Source: Aquirickettsiella gammari (GTDB lineage: Bacteria > Pseudomonadota > Gammaproteobacteria > Diplorickettsiales > Diplorickettsiaceae). Taken from it: a DNA stretch of 64,000 nucleotides. The position numbers and the translations under genes were made by a program. The stretch is taken from assembly GCA_963701065.1 (NCBI GenBank), contig OY969558.1, positions 248,001 to 312,000 of the forward strand, written 5' to 3'. This document shows, piece by piece, positions 24,918-34,152 of the stretch (within the stretch, counting starts at the first letter, position 1; each line of letters starts with the position of its first letter). The notes beneath the pieces are model-generated. The model did no database searches. It was not told the DNA's origin and was given only the letters and a program-made list of their open reading frames with translations.

Positions 24918-25790
24918 TTAACTCGCTTCCTCTTCTAAGCCAGCAGTTTTTACTTTCACCCAAAGATTTAAATAAACCTTTTTAGCAAAACAAGCTTCCA
25001 TATCCTTGCGCGCTTCGGTGCCTACTTTTTTAAGTAATTCACCTTTTTTACCAATAATAATTATTTTTTGTCCCGGTCGTTCTGTCCAGATGATAGCGGC
25101 TATTTTAATGATCTTTTTTTGTTCTTCAAATTGCTCAATGCTCACCGTCAAACCATAGGGAAGTTCTTCGTAGAGACTGCGCATTAATTTTTCACGAATA
25201 AATTCAGCGGCTAAGAAACGCTGACTACGATCCGTCGCCATATCCTTCGAATAAATAAATTCTGCTGGCGGTAAAGCGTTGGCCATAACTTTTTCTAATT
25301 CATCGATGTTATCACCTTTTTGCGCTGAAACAGGCACTATCGCTAAAAATGGCATCTTTTCGTAACAAGATTGCAGATAAGGCAGTAAGCGCGTCTTATC
25401 TTTGACTTTATCCACTTTATTGACGATTAACACCACCGGATGTTTTTGTAGTTTTAAGCGCTCTAAAATAGCCTCGTCTTCACCCGTCCAACGACCGGCT
25501 TCTAGTACAAAACCAATCACATCCACATCCACTAAGGCATTTATTGCCGCTCGAACCATGCTTCGGCTTAAACGACCTTGGGCATTTTGGTGTAAACCCG
25601 GTGTATCGATATAAATCGCTTGGGTATTAGCTTCGGTTTTTATCCCCAAAATTTGCTGGCGGGTCGTCTGCGGTTTGGCCGAAGTGATACTTATCTTTTC
25701 GCCTAATATTTGATTGAGTAAGGTCGACTTGCCCACGTTGGGGCGTCCGATAATAGCAATAGTACCGCAGTGGGTTTTTTGATTTTTCAT
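24918..25790 (-). CDS. era: GTPase Era
   Basis: The 290-residue product has the G motifs GRPNVGKS (G1), the DTPG box in YIDTPGLHQ (G3), and NKVD (G4), followed by a C-terminal KH domain with IIIIGKKGELLKKVG. Era binds the 3' end of 16S rRNA during assembly of the small ribosomal subunit. It lies 18 bases after rnc in the same direction; the lepA-lepB-rnc-era order is conserved in gammaproteobacteria. Confidence 0.97.
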   Translation of the reverse strand: MKNQKTHCGTIAIIGRPNVGKSTLLNQILGEKISITSAKPQTTRQQILGIKTEANTQAIYIDTPGLHQNAQGRLSRSMVRAAINALVDVDVIGFVLEAGRWTGEDEAILERLKLQKHPVVLIVNKVDKVKDKTRLLPYLQSCYEKMPFLAIVPVSAQKGDNIDELEKVMANALPPAEFIYSKDMATDRSQRFLAAEFIREKLMRSLYEELPYGLTVSIEQFEEQKKIIKIAAIIWTERPGQKIIIIGKKGELLKKVGTEARKDMEACFAKKVYLNLWVKVKTAGLEEEAS

Positions 25791-25808
25791 GATATTACCA
25801 TTGACACT

Positions 25809-26549
25809 CTAAACAGATTCTAATTCCGCTAAAATTTTTTCGGCGGCCTTTTGTTCAGCACGGCGACGACTACTGCCTATCCCGATTGCTTTGTTAGGTA
25901 AACCATGCAATTGACATTCCACTTTAAAGGACTGTTGATGCGCAGGTCCTTCCAAAGCTAATATGGTGTAGATGGGTAAAGGCAGTTTTTTCGCTTGCAG
26001 ATATTCCTGCAAACGCGTTTTCGGATCTTTTAGGTCAGGCAATGTTTCGACATTTTCTAAACGGCTTTCATACCAACGCAATATGCACGCTTCACAGGCT
26101 TTAAAACCGCCATCGAGATAGATAGCCCCGACAACCGCTTCCATTCCATCGGCTAAAATAGATTTCCGTTGTGCACCACCGGTTTTCAATTCGCCTGCAC
26201 CTAAACGTAAATATTTTCCGAGTTCAAATTCTTTGGCCAGATCAGTTAAGGTTTCACCGCGGACCAAATTGGCGCGTAAACGACTCAACTCCCCTTCACG
26301 TGCTCTGATATTTTGACGAAACAAAGCAGCGGCTATGACAAAGTTAAGTACTGCATCACCTAGATATTCAAGCCGTTCATTGTTTTTATTACCGCGAAAA
26401 CTACGGTGACTCAATGCATCTTCTAATAATTGGGGATTTTTAAATCGATAATCCAATTGCTGACATAAGGTCTCTATTTCTGCTCTCACTGTGGCCTCGT
26501 TAGGATAAGAAAGTACATCTAGCGGATGCGCATACCAAGTCGATTCCAA
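25809..26549 (-). CDS. rnc: Ribonuclease III
   Basis: The frame encodes up to 246 residues. The catalytic signature NNERLEYLGDAVLNFVIA is present, with the metal-binding residues of the second helix in DGMEAVVGAIYLDGG, followed by a C-terminal double-stranded RNA-binding domain (DPKTRLQEYLQAK to EQKAAEKILAEL). It cuts double-stranded RNA in rRNA processing. The full frame overlaps lepB by 31 bases and is about 20 residues longer than usual; a GTG near 26492 is an alternative start. Confidence 0.95.
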   Translation of the reverse strand: MESTWYAHPLDVLSYPNEATVRAEIETLCQQLDYRFKNPQLLEDALSHRSFRGNKNNERLEYLGDAVLNFVIAAALFRQNIRAREGELSRLRANLVRGETLTDLAKEFELGKYLRLGAGELKTGGAQRKSILADGMEAVVGAIYLDGGFKACEACILRWYESRLENVETLPDLKDPKTRLQEYLQAKKLPLPIYTILALEGPAHQQSFKVECQLHGLPNKAIGIGSSRRRAEQKAAEKILAELESV

Positions 26550-27295
26550 CGAATTCGATTATGCTCGCTATCCCAACTAAAAAACACCCACATCGCTTTA
26601 CCGATCAGATTTTTTTCAGGAACAAAGCCCCAATAGCGGCTATCTAAACTATTATCTCGATTATCGCCCATGACAAAATAATTCGCTTCGGGCACACGAA
26701 CCGAAAAATCAGTGGCCAGTTGATCGGGTCGCAAATAAATCTCATGTTGAATCCCGAATAAATTTTCTTGTTTAAGTAATACCGGCCATTTTTCATTGGC
26801 ACCATCTTGATCACTACACTCGCCTAAGCTAATTTGCGGGATAAGCTGACCATTGATGGTTAATATTTTATTTTTATAACGAATCACATCGCCAGGTAAA
26901 CCAATAATACGTTTAATAAAATAGGTGGAGGGATCCTTAGGCCACAAAAAGACCATCACATCACCTCGTTTTGGTTCGCCGACAGCGATTATCTTTTTAT
27001 GTAATACAGGTAAACGTATGCCATAACTAAATTTATTCGCGACAATAAAATCACCAATTAACAGCGCCGGTTTTTCTGAACCGGAAGGAATACGAAAAGG
27101 CTCAGCCAAAAAAGAACGTAACAGTAAAACAATTAACAAAATAGGGAAAAAGGAATAAGCGTACTCAATTAAAACCGGGGGGTGTTCAATTTTTTTTCGT
27201 CGTCGAGTCGGTGCAAAAACGAGTACATCCACTAAGGCAATGGCACCCGATACGACCACCGCGGTAGTCAAAAAAAATTCAAAATTGAAGCTCAT
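26519..27295 (-). CDS. lepB: Signal peptidase I
   Basis: The 258-residue product has two N-terminal membrane segments and the catalytic Ser in FRIPSGSEKPALL and Lys in YFIKRIIGLPGD, and ends with the conserved NYFVMGDNRDNSLDSRYWG block. It removes signal peptides at the outer face of the inner membrane. One oddity is that the residue after the catalytic Ser is Glu, where most homologues have a hydrophobic residue such as Met. It starts 22 bases after lepA. Confidence 0.95.
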   Translation of the reverse strand: MSFNFEFFLTTAVVVSGAIALVDVLVFAPTRRRKKIEHPPVLIEYAYSFFPILLIVLLLRSFLAEPFRIPSGSEKPALLIGDFIVANKFSYGIRLPVLHKKIIAVGEPKRGDVMVFLWPKDPSTYFIKRIIGLPGDVIRYKNKILTINGQLIPQISLGECSDQDGANEKWPVLLKQENLFGIQHEIYLRPDQLATDFSVRVPEANYFVMGDNRDNSLDSRYWGFVPEKNLIGKAMWVFFSWDSEHNRIRWNRLGMRIR

Positions 27296-27317
27296 ATAAG
27301 TAACCCTTAGGATATGA

Positions 27318-29111
27318 TTATTTTTTCTCTAACTGTAAGACCGCTAGAAAAGCTTGTTGCGGTATCTCTACGCGACCCACTTGCTTCATACGCTTTTTAC
27401 CAGCTTTTTGTTTTTCTAGTAGTTTTTTCTTACGCGAAACATCGCCGCCATAACATTTGGCAATAACATTTTTACGTAAAGCCTTAACGGTTTCGCGGGC
27501 GATAATGTGTCCGCCTATGGCGGCTTGTAAGGCCACTTCAAACATCTGACGAGGAATTAATTCTCTAAGTCGCGCCACCAACTGACGACCTCGATATTGC
27601 GATTGATTGCGGTGAACCACCAATGCTAGCGCATCGACTTTATCACCATTGATTAGAATATCCAACTTCACTAAATCGGCCTCTTGAAAGCGAATAAACT
27701 GATAATCAAGTGAGGCATAGCCTCGACTCAAAGATTTTAAACGATCAAAAAAATCGAGTACGACTTCGCTCATTGGTAATTCATAGGCCAAAGAAACCTG
27801 CTTACCGGTATAGAGTAACTTGGTCTGTGAACCACGTCGTTCATTACAAAGCGTTATCACTGCGCCTAAATAGGTTTGCGGAACCAATATATTCGCTAAA
27901 ACTATCGGTTCACGCATCGAGGCAATGAAATTAGCCACCGGTAAGTCGGCTGGATTATCCACATGGCGTGTTTCACCGCGTGTTGTCACGATCTCATACA
28001 CCACTGTCGGTGCAGTGGTAATGAGATCGAGATCATATTCTCGCTCTAAGCGCTCTTGAACTATCTCCATGTGCAACAAACCCAAGAAACCACAGCGAAA
28101 ACCAAAGCCTAAGGCTTCGGAGGTTTCCGGTTCATAAAACAATGAGGAATCATTGAGACTTAATTTCTCTAAGGCTTCACGAAAATCGCTAAATTCATCG
28201 GTATTGACCGGAAATAAACCCGCAAAGACTTGTGGATGGACGCGCTTGAAACCCGGCAAGGCCTTATCAGCCGGCTTTACCGTATGTGTTAAGGTATCAC
28301 CGACAGGAGCACCGTGAATATCTTTGACACCGGCTATTACAAAACCGACCTCGCCAGCACTTAAGCTTTCCATCTCTTGTCGCTTTGGGGTAAAAATACC
28401 GCATTTATCGATGGTATAAGAGCGGCCTGTGGACATCACCGCTATCTTCTCACCGACTTTAAGACGGCCATTTTTGATCCGGACTAAGGATACTACACCT
28501 AAATAAGTATCAAACCAGGAATCAATAATAAGTGCTTGCAGAGGCGCTTGTCGATCCCCTGCTGGAGCTGGAATAACCTTTATGAGTCGTTCTAATAATT
28601 CGCTAATCCCTAAGCCTTGCTTGGCGCTCACTCGAACCGCCTCTTGGGCTGAAATGCCAATTATTTCTTCAATCTCTTGAATAACCCCGACTGGATCCGC
28701 CTGTGGCAAATCAATTTTATTTAACACCGGTAAAACCTCTAAACCTTGTTCGAGCGCGGTATAACAGACAGCGACTGTTTGTGCTTCTACCCCTTGTGCG
28801 GCATCAACGACTAACAGTGCGCCTTCACAAGCGGCTAAAGAGCGCGATACTTCATAGGAAAAATCGACATGGCCCGGTGTGTCGATAAAATTTAATTGAT
28901 ACGTTTGTCCATCTTGCGCCGTATAGTAAAGGGTGACGCTTTGTGCCTTAATGGTAATACCGCGTTCACGTTCTAGATCCATCGAATCTAACACTTGTGC
29001 CGACATCTCTCTTTCCGTCAGGCCACCGCAAACCTGTATTAACCTATCCGCCAAAGTGGATTTTCCGTGATCAATGTGGGCAATAATAGAAAAATTACGT
29101 ATATTCTGCAT
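27318..29111 (-). CDS. lepA: Elongation factor 4 (LepA)
   Basis: The 597-residue product is full length for LepA. Its GTPase motifs are AHIDHGKSTLADR, DTPGHVDF and NKIDLPQADP, and the family-specific C-terminal domain ends with GGDVSRKKKLLEKQKAGKKRMKQVG. LepA is a ribosome-binding translational GTPase. It is the first gene of the lepA-lepB-rnc-era run on the minus strand. Confidence 0.97.
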   Translation of the reverse strand: MQNIRNFSIIAHIDHGKSTLADRLIQVCGGLTEREMSAQVLDSMDLERERGITIKAQSVTLYYTAQDGQTYQLNFIDTPGHVDFSYEVSRSLAACEGALLVVDAAQGVEAQTVAVCYTALEQGLEVLPVLNKIDLPQADPVGVIQEIEEIIGISAQEAVRVSAKQGLGISELLERLIKVIPAPAGDRQAPLQALIIDSWFDTYLGVVSLVRIKNGRLKVGEKIAVMSTGRSYTIDKCGIFTPKRQEMESLSAGEVGFVIAGVKDIHGAPVGDTLTHTVKPADKALPGFKRVHPQVFAGLFPVNTDEFSDFREALEKLSLNDSSLFYEPETSEALGFGFRCGFLGLLHMEIVQERLEREYDLDLITTAPTVVYEIVTTRGETRHVDNPADLPVANFIASMREPIVLANILVPQTYLGAVITLCNERRGSQTKLLYTGKQVSLAYELPMSEVVLDFFDRLKSLSRGYASLDYQFIRFQEADLVKLDILINGDKVDALALVVHRNQSQYRGRQLVARLRELIPRQMFEVALQAAIGGHIIARETVKALRKNVIAKCYGGDVSRKKKLLEKQKAGKKRMKQVGRVEIPQQAFLAVLQLEKK

Positions 29112-29119
29112 GATAGTTA

Positions 29120-29315
29120 TTGTGTCGCCTTATACAATGTGAGTAATACTTAACGGTGCTCTCGATAAGGCGAAAGAGTATATACCCTTCGCACTTGAAT
29201 TTTTGTCTGCGTTGCGGCTCAACTCGCAATCCTCATGATACGGGATACCTTCCGGTTGCTTCATTTTCGCAGCGCCTTACCAAAAACACAATTGCGATGA
29301 GTATCACGAGTTTAT
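29120..29315. repeat. Intergenic block that looks like an interspersed repeat
   Basis: The 206 bases between lepA and the esterase gene contain GC-richer, coding-like DNA unlike the usual AT-rich spacers. On the minus strand, around 29265-29160, it reads as an open stretch beginning KQPEGIPYHEDCELSRN. I remember similar blocks as dispersed non-coding repeats in Legionellales genomes, but there is no second copy in this window to prove it. Confidence 0.3.
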
Positions 29316-29317
29316 GC

Positions 29318-30004
29318 TTATTTTTGTAAACGTTGTTGCAACCATTGCGTAATATCCACCATTTCTTGCGGACAAACGCTATGGCCGATTGGATAACGAT
29401 TAAACTGGACAGAATAAGCTAATTTTTTTAAGCAATTATAAGAAAATTCACCTAAAGCGGGTGCCACCACATTATCTTCATCACCATGGGCCATAAAAAT
29501 CGGTGTCGCTTTATTAGCCACACTGGCTTCTTTTTCAAGAAAATGATGTAAGGGTAAATAAGTGGATAAAGCCAATATGCCGGCCAAAGCATGGGGATAA
29601 CGCAAGGCAGTATATAGAGCCATAGCCCCCCCTTGAGAAAACCCCGCTAATATAATCCGATTAGCCGGAATACCGCTATCGATCTCTTTTTGGATTAAGT
29701 GAAACAGACTCTGTGCAGCGGCACGGATCCCCGCCTCATCTTCCGTTGAACCAAATGTTAAACCGTGTATATCATACCAAGCAGGCATTTGAACCCCGCC
29801 ATTTAAGGTAACGGGTCTTACCGGCGCGTGGGGGAAAACAAAACGAAATCCGGTTCCTAAGGCAACTGCTCTGGCCATATTGGCCGAATCATGACCACTT
29901 GCGCCGAGTCCATGTAAGCAAATGATGCTCGCCGAAGGTGATTTGATCGGGTTAAACTCTAGATAATCTAATGGCTTTGGGTTTTCCATTTTCTTAAACC
30001 TCAT
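29318..30004 (-). CDS. Alpha/beta-hydrolase, carboxylesterase/phospholipase family
   Basis: The 228-residue product fits the small carboxylesterase family (PF02230). The oxyanion region is LHGLGASGHDSANM, the nucleophile elbow is GFSQGGAMAL, and the acid and His are in HGDEDNVV and IGHSVCPQEM. WYDIHG is a family hallmark. It has no signal peptide, so it should be cytosolic, acting on short-chain esters or lysophospholipids; the true substrate is unknown. An alternative start is the Met at codon 6. Confidence 0.88.
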   Translation of the reverse strand: MRFKKMENPKPLDYLEFNPIKSPSASIICLHGLGASGHDSANMARAVALGTGFRFVFPHAPVRPVTLNGGVQMPAWYDIHGLTFGSTEDEAGIRAAAQSLFHLIQKEIDSGIPANRIILAGFSQGGAMALYTALRYPHALAGILALSTYLPLHHFLEKEASVANKATPIFMAHGDEDNVVAPALGEFSYNCLKKLAYSVQFNRYPIGHSVCPQEMVDITQWLQQRLQK

Positions 30005-30351
30005 TAAAATTAAGATTGCTTTTTACTAGGATGGTTTCCTACAGAAATCATTTATATTTTCAGTATATACCGCTCGCTAATATTTTTAAATTTTCCCACC
30101 CACCCATTTGGGTGACCGTGGCCTATCCTTAACTTATAAAAAGCAAGGCTGATTAAAATTTGCCAGCTCGCAAACCACATCGAGGATACGATATACTAGG
30201 AGTTTCACTATTTCACAATAGAAGATTTGTAATTACTTTAATGAAGTCATTGGCTAAATCTTATCCGTGTGCATCAGGGAAGAGGGTTTTATGCCGTATT
30301 TCGCCATAAAATTGAAAAAATAGATGGTTTTTGCCAACAAAATTGATCTTT
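30005..30351. other. Non-coding stretch between esterase gene and lptM
   Basis: No gene is apparent. It contains a GC-rich inverted repeat CACCC-ATTT-GGGTG at 30101-30114, which could be part of a terminator or operator. The rest is AT-rich promoter-type DNA for the lptM-lysA-dapF operon. Confidence 0.5.
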
Positions 30352-30495
30352 ATGCGTAAAAAAAATGATTTAGCTCTGCTTTATTTGAGCACTGTATTTT
30401 TCCTAAGCGCCTGTGGACAAATGGGTCCGCTTTACTTGCCCGAGCAAAAACCACCGGTTTATGTCCCTCATCACTTGGCTAAACCGGTATCTTAA
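30352..30495 (+). CDS. lptM: Small LPS-assembly lipoprotein LptM (YifL)
   Basis: The 47-residue ORF starts at the ATG at 30352 and reads MRKKNDLALLYLSTVFFLSA, then the lipobox Cys in CGQMGPLYLP. A lipobox followed by GQxGPLYLP is the signature of LptM, a tiny outer-membrane lipoprotein that helps LptD mature. Its position fits too: in E. coli it sits directly upstream of dapF, and here it precedes lysA and dapF. The stop overlaps the lysA start (TAATG). Confidence 0.88.
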   Translation: MRKKNDLALLYLSTVFFLSACGQMGPLYLPEQKPPVYVPHHLAKPVS

Positions 30496-31748
30496 TGGCT
30501 TTTCATTATTCAGATCAGCAATTACATGTCGAAGCAATCCCTATCGCCAGGATAGTGGCCGAATATGGATCGCCTTGTTATATTTATTCGCGCGCACTGT
30601 TACATCAGCAATATAACGCATTTAAGCAGTCACTCGCCAATGCGCAAATTTGTTACGCGGTTAAAGCAAATTCTAACCTGGCTATCTTAGCCACTTTAGC
30701 TAAATGGGGGGCTGGTTTTGATATCGTCTCAGGCGGTGAGCTAGCACGCGTTATCCAAGCGGGAGGGGCGGCAGAAAAAATTGTATTTTCAGGTGTCGGC
30801 AAAACGACCGAAGAAATCAAAGCCGCTTTGCTGGCATCGATTGGCTGTTTTAACGTTGAATCCGAGGCTGAATTAGTAAGAATTAGTGCATTAGCCAAAA
30901 CGCTAAAGCGGATTGCGCCGATTGCCATACGCATTAACCCTAATATCGATGCCAAAACCCATCCCTATATCACAACAGGCTTAAAAGAAAGTAAATTCGG
31001 CCTACGTGTAGAAGAGGCCTTAGCACTTTATCGCATAGCGGCAAAATCTCCCTATTTAAAAATCCAAGGTATTAGCTGCCATTTAGGTTCTCAGTTAACG
31101 ACGCTAGAACCCTTTTTACAAGCCATCGATCAACTGTTAAATTTAGCGGAACAATTGGCAGAAGAAAAAATTAATTTAAATACAATAAATCTAGGTGGGG
31201 GTTTAGGTATTGCCTATCAGCAAGAAAGTGTCCCTACCCCCTGGCAATATTGCCAACACGTGTTAGCCGCATTGGCAAAAAGAAAATCCAAGCTGGGCTT
31301 GATCATCGAGCCGGGCCGTGCGATCAGTGCTAAAGCCGGCATATTGGTCACGCGGGTTGAATACCTGAAACAAAATGCCGAACAACACTTTGCTATTGTT
31401 GATGCCGGGATGAATGATCTATTACGCCCCGCACTCTATCATGCCGAGCAAAGCATCTTAGCGGTCACACAGCATCCTCACTTAAAAGAAAAAAATTACC
31501 AGGTCGTCGGTCCTATTTGTGAAAGTAGTGATTTTCTCGCTAAAAATTGTCCTCTGGCGATACAATCGGGCGATTATTTGGCGATCATGGATAGTGGTGC
31601 CTATGGTTTTTCGATGAGTTCCAACTATAATTCTAGACCGAGGGCCGCTGAAATTATGGTTGACAACGCGCAGGTTTATTTAATCCGCTCACGTGAAACC
31701 TTAGCGCAGCTCTGGGCTAACGAACGAATACTGTCGGCCTCCGATTAA
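30495..31748 (+). CDS. lysA: Diaminopimelate decarboxylase
   Basis: The 417-residue product is full length. The PLP lysine is in CYAVKANSN, the family motif CHLGSQ follows, and the glycine-rich phosphate-binding block LGGGLGIAY is present. The active-site region GPICESSDF from the dimer partner and the final SGAYGFSMSSNYNSRPR are both kept. It converts meso-diaminopimelate to L-lysine. The start overlaps the lptM stop by one base. dapF follows 19 bases later, so substrate supply and use are in one operon. Confidence 0.96.
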   Translation: MAFHYSDQQLHVEAIPIARIVAEYGSPCYIYSRALLHQQYNAFKQSLANAQICYAVKANSNLAILATLAKWGAGFDIVSGGELARVIQAGGAAEKIVFSGVGKTTEEIKAALLASIGCFNVESEAELVRISALAKTLKRIAPIAIRINPNIDAKTHPYITTGLKESKFGLRVEEALALYRIAAKSPYLKIQGISCHLGSQLTTLEPFLQAIDQLLNLAEQLAEEKINLNTINLGGGLGIAYQQESVPTPWQYCQHVLAALAKRKSKLGLIIEPGRAISAKAGILVTRVEYLKQNAEQHFAIVDAGMNDLLRPALYHAEQSILAVTQHPHLKEKNYQVVGPICESSDFLAKNCPLAIQSGDYLAIMDSGAYGFSMSSNYNSRPRAAEIMVDNAQVYLIRSRETLAQLWANERILSASD

Positions 31749-31767
31749 AAATGTAAAGTAGGCTTCG

Positions 31768-32601
31768 ATGAAAACTGAATTTACCAAAATGCATTTATTG
31801 GGTAATGACTTTGTCGTGATCGATGCGATACAACAAACGTTTAAACCCAATGCTAAATTGATAAGACAGTGGGCCAATCGACATCGCGGCATTGGCTTTG
31901 ATCAACTATTACTCATCGAAAAACCACGTGCCAAATCCAGCGATTTTTATTACCGTATTTTTAATGCCAACGGTAATGAGGTGGCACAATGTGGTAATGG
32001 CGCACTCTGCGTGGCGAAATTTTTATTAGAAAAAAAAATATCTACTGAAAACCCGATTCATATCATGACGATGAGTCATCGCTTAGAGTTAAAAATAGAA
32101 GAAAACGCCAAGGTTACCGCGAATTTAGGGTCACCTATTTTTGATCCGGAAAAAATTCCTTTTATTAACATGTCTTCGGCACCCATTTATCCGATTGAAA
32201 CCCCTTTTGGTCGTTTTGATTGTTGTGTTTTATCCTTAGGCAATCCACATTGTGTACTGCAGGTCAATTGCTTAGATAAAGCGCCGGTCGAAGAGTTAGG
32301 GACTTATCTCAATCAACATCCCTATCCTTATTTTCCACAAGGCAGTAATGTCGAATTTATGAAGATCCGCGATCCGAAACAAATCGATTTACGCATTTAC
32401 GAACGCGGTGTTGGCGAAACCAAGGCTTGTGGTAGTGGGGCTTGTGCGGCGGTGATTGCAGGACGTCTATTAAATCGACTGGCGAAAAAGGTCAACGTCA
32501 ATCTTCCCGGCGGACAACTCAACGTACGCTGGGAAGGCGAGAATGCACCGGTTTTTTTGCGCGGCACACCGGTCAAAGTGTTTAGTGGAACGCTCGATTA
32601 A
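31768..32601 (+). CDS. dapF: Diaminopimelate epimerase
   Basis: The 277-residue product has both catalytic Cys of the two-base epimerase, in NEVAQCGNGALC and ETKACGSGACA, and begins with FTKMHLLGNDFVV. It interconverts LL- and meso-diaminopimelate for lysine and peptidoglycan synthesis. The end overlaps the convergent fumC stop by 4 bases, leaving no room for a separate terminator. Confidence 0.96.
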   Translation: MKTEFTKMHLLGNDFVVIDAIQQTFKPNAKLIRQWANRHRGIGFDQLLLIEKPRAKSSDFYYRIFNANGNEVAQCGNGALCVAKFLLEKKISTENPIHIMTMSHRLELKIEENAKVTANLGSPIFDPEKIPFINMSSAPIYPIETPFGRFDCCVLSLGNPHCVLQVNCLDKAPVEELGTYLNQHPYPYFPQGSNVEFMKIRDPKQIDLRIYERGVGETKACGSGACAAVIAGRLLNRLAKKVNVNLPGGQLNVRWEGENAPVFLRGTPVKVFSGTLD

Positions 32602-34007
32602 TCAAGTGCTGGTCCTAGCATTTTTTTTGGGTCAACTACCCGATCAAATTCTTCGGCATTTAAATAACCGAGCGCCAAACAAGCTTCACGTAAACTACTT
32701 TCTTCGTGCAAGGCCTTATGGGCAATTTCAGCGGCTTTATCATAACCTATGATTGGATTTAACGCGGTGACCAGCATCAGTGAATTTTCTAAAAACCCTT
32801 TAATTCTGCTGCGGTTTGCTTTTAAGCCTTGGATGCAATACTGATTAAAGGAGTGGCACGCACTACTCAATAGATCAACGGACTGCAGAAAATTATAAAT
32901 CATCACCGGCTTAAACACATTCAATTCAAAATTACCTTGGCTGCCTGCCATCGTTATCGCGACATCGTTGGCAATCACTTGTACACATACCATGGTCATC
33001 GCTTCGCACTGGGTCGGATTAACCTTACCCGGCATGATCGACGAACCGGGTTCATTCTCCGGCAAAATAAGTTCGCCCAAACCAGAACGCGGCCCGGAAC
33101 CTAACCAGCGAATGTCATTGGCGATCTTCATTAAGGCACAAGCCAATGTTTTTAAGGCGCCGCTGGCAAAGACTAAAGCCTCATGCGAAGCTAGCGCGGA
33201 AAATTTATTTTTGGCCGATACAAAGGCTAACTTGGTTTCCTTGGCAATCATCTCAGCGGTCAATGCAGCGAACTTCGGATGGGTATTTAATCCAGTTCCG
33301 ACCGCTGTGCCACCGATGGCGAGTTGATAAAGACCCGGTAGTGTTTGTTCAATGTGAATTAAAGCTGCTTCTAATTGATCAACATAAGCGGAAAACTCTT
33401 GGCCTAATGTTAAAGGCACCGCATCTTGTAAATGGGTGCGACCTATTTTAATAATATCCTTAAAAGTATGCACTTTCTCATTTAAACCAGCATATAAAGC
33501 TTGTACAGCCGGAATTAACTGCTTAACCAAGGCTAAAGCGGCGGCAATATACATTGCTGTCGGAAAGGTATCATTCGAAGATTGCGATTTATTCACCTCA
33601 TCATTGGGATGAATAGGATGTTTACTGCCACGCTCTCCCCCGGCTAATTCGTTGGCACGGTTGGCAATCACCTCATTGACATTCATATTACTTTGCGTAC
33701 CACTACCGGTTTGCCAAACTCGCAAAGGAAATTCAGCGTCCAGTTGTCCTGACTTAACTTCGTCCGCCGCTTGGCAAATGAACATCGCCTTATCTTGGCT
33801 TAGTAAACCCAAAGTCTGATTGGCTTTGGCCGCAGCTTTTTTCAAGAGTCCAAACGCATGGATAACACCTAAAGGCATGTTCTCATTGCCAATAGCAAAA
33901 TGCTGTAAGCTACGTTGTGTTTGTGAACCCCAGTAATGTTGCGCCGGAACCTTCACAGAACCCATACTGTCGGTTTCAACGCGGGTGTTTTTTTTAGCTT
34001 GTGACAT
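32598..34007 (-). CDS. fumC: Class II fumarate hydratase
   Basis: The 469-residue product carries the superfamily signature GSSIMPGKVNPTQCEA and the substrate-binding blocks GSGTQSNMNVNEV and KSQSSNDTFPTAM. It is the Fe-S-independent, oxidant-stable fumarase of the TCA cycle. It is about the size of E. coli FumC (467). Confidence 0.96.
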   Translation of the reverse strand: MSQAKKNTRVETDSMGSVKVPAQHYWGSQTQRSLQHFAIGNENMPLGVIHAFGLLKKAAAKANQTLGLLSQDKAMFICQAADEVKSGQLDAEFPLRVWQTGSGTQSNMNVNEVIANRANELAGGERGSKHPIHPNDEVNKSQSSNDTFPTAMYIAAALALVKQLIPAVQALYAGLNEKVHTFKDIIKIGRTHLQDAVPLTLGQEFSAYVDQLEAALIHIEQTLPGLYQLAIGGTAVGTGLNTHPKFAALTAEMIAKETKLAFVSAKNKFSALASHEALVFASGALKTLACALMKIANDIRWLGSGPRSGLGELILPENEPGSSIMPGKVNPTQCEAMTMVCVQVIANDVAITMAGSQGNFELNVFKPVMIYNFLQSVDLLSSACHSFNQYCIQGLKANRSRIKGFLENSLMLVTALNPIIGYDKAAEIAHKALHEESSLREACLALGYLNAEEFDRVVDPKKMLGPALD

Positions 34008-34152
34008 AAAATACCTGTCTAGAAATAACGAAATCAGTCATTTTTGCGTATTGTATCTATTTAATTGAGCAAAGTATAAGGTTTCTCAATGCCTCTGGCT
34101 AGCTTTACGCCTGGTGTCCATTTTAAGAAAGATTACAGCACTCGACGATTAT

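Noticed and set aside
33146..33451. Plus-strand ORFs inside fumC (also 32968-33327)
   Set aside because: They are shadows of the highly conserved fumC coding sequence.
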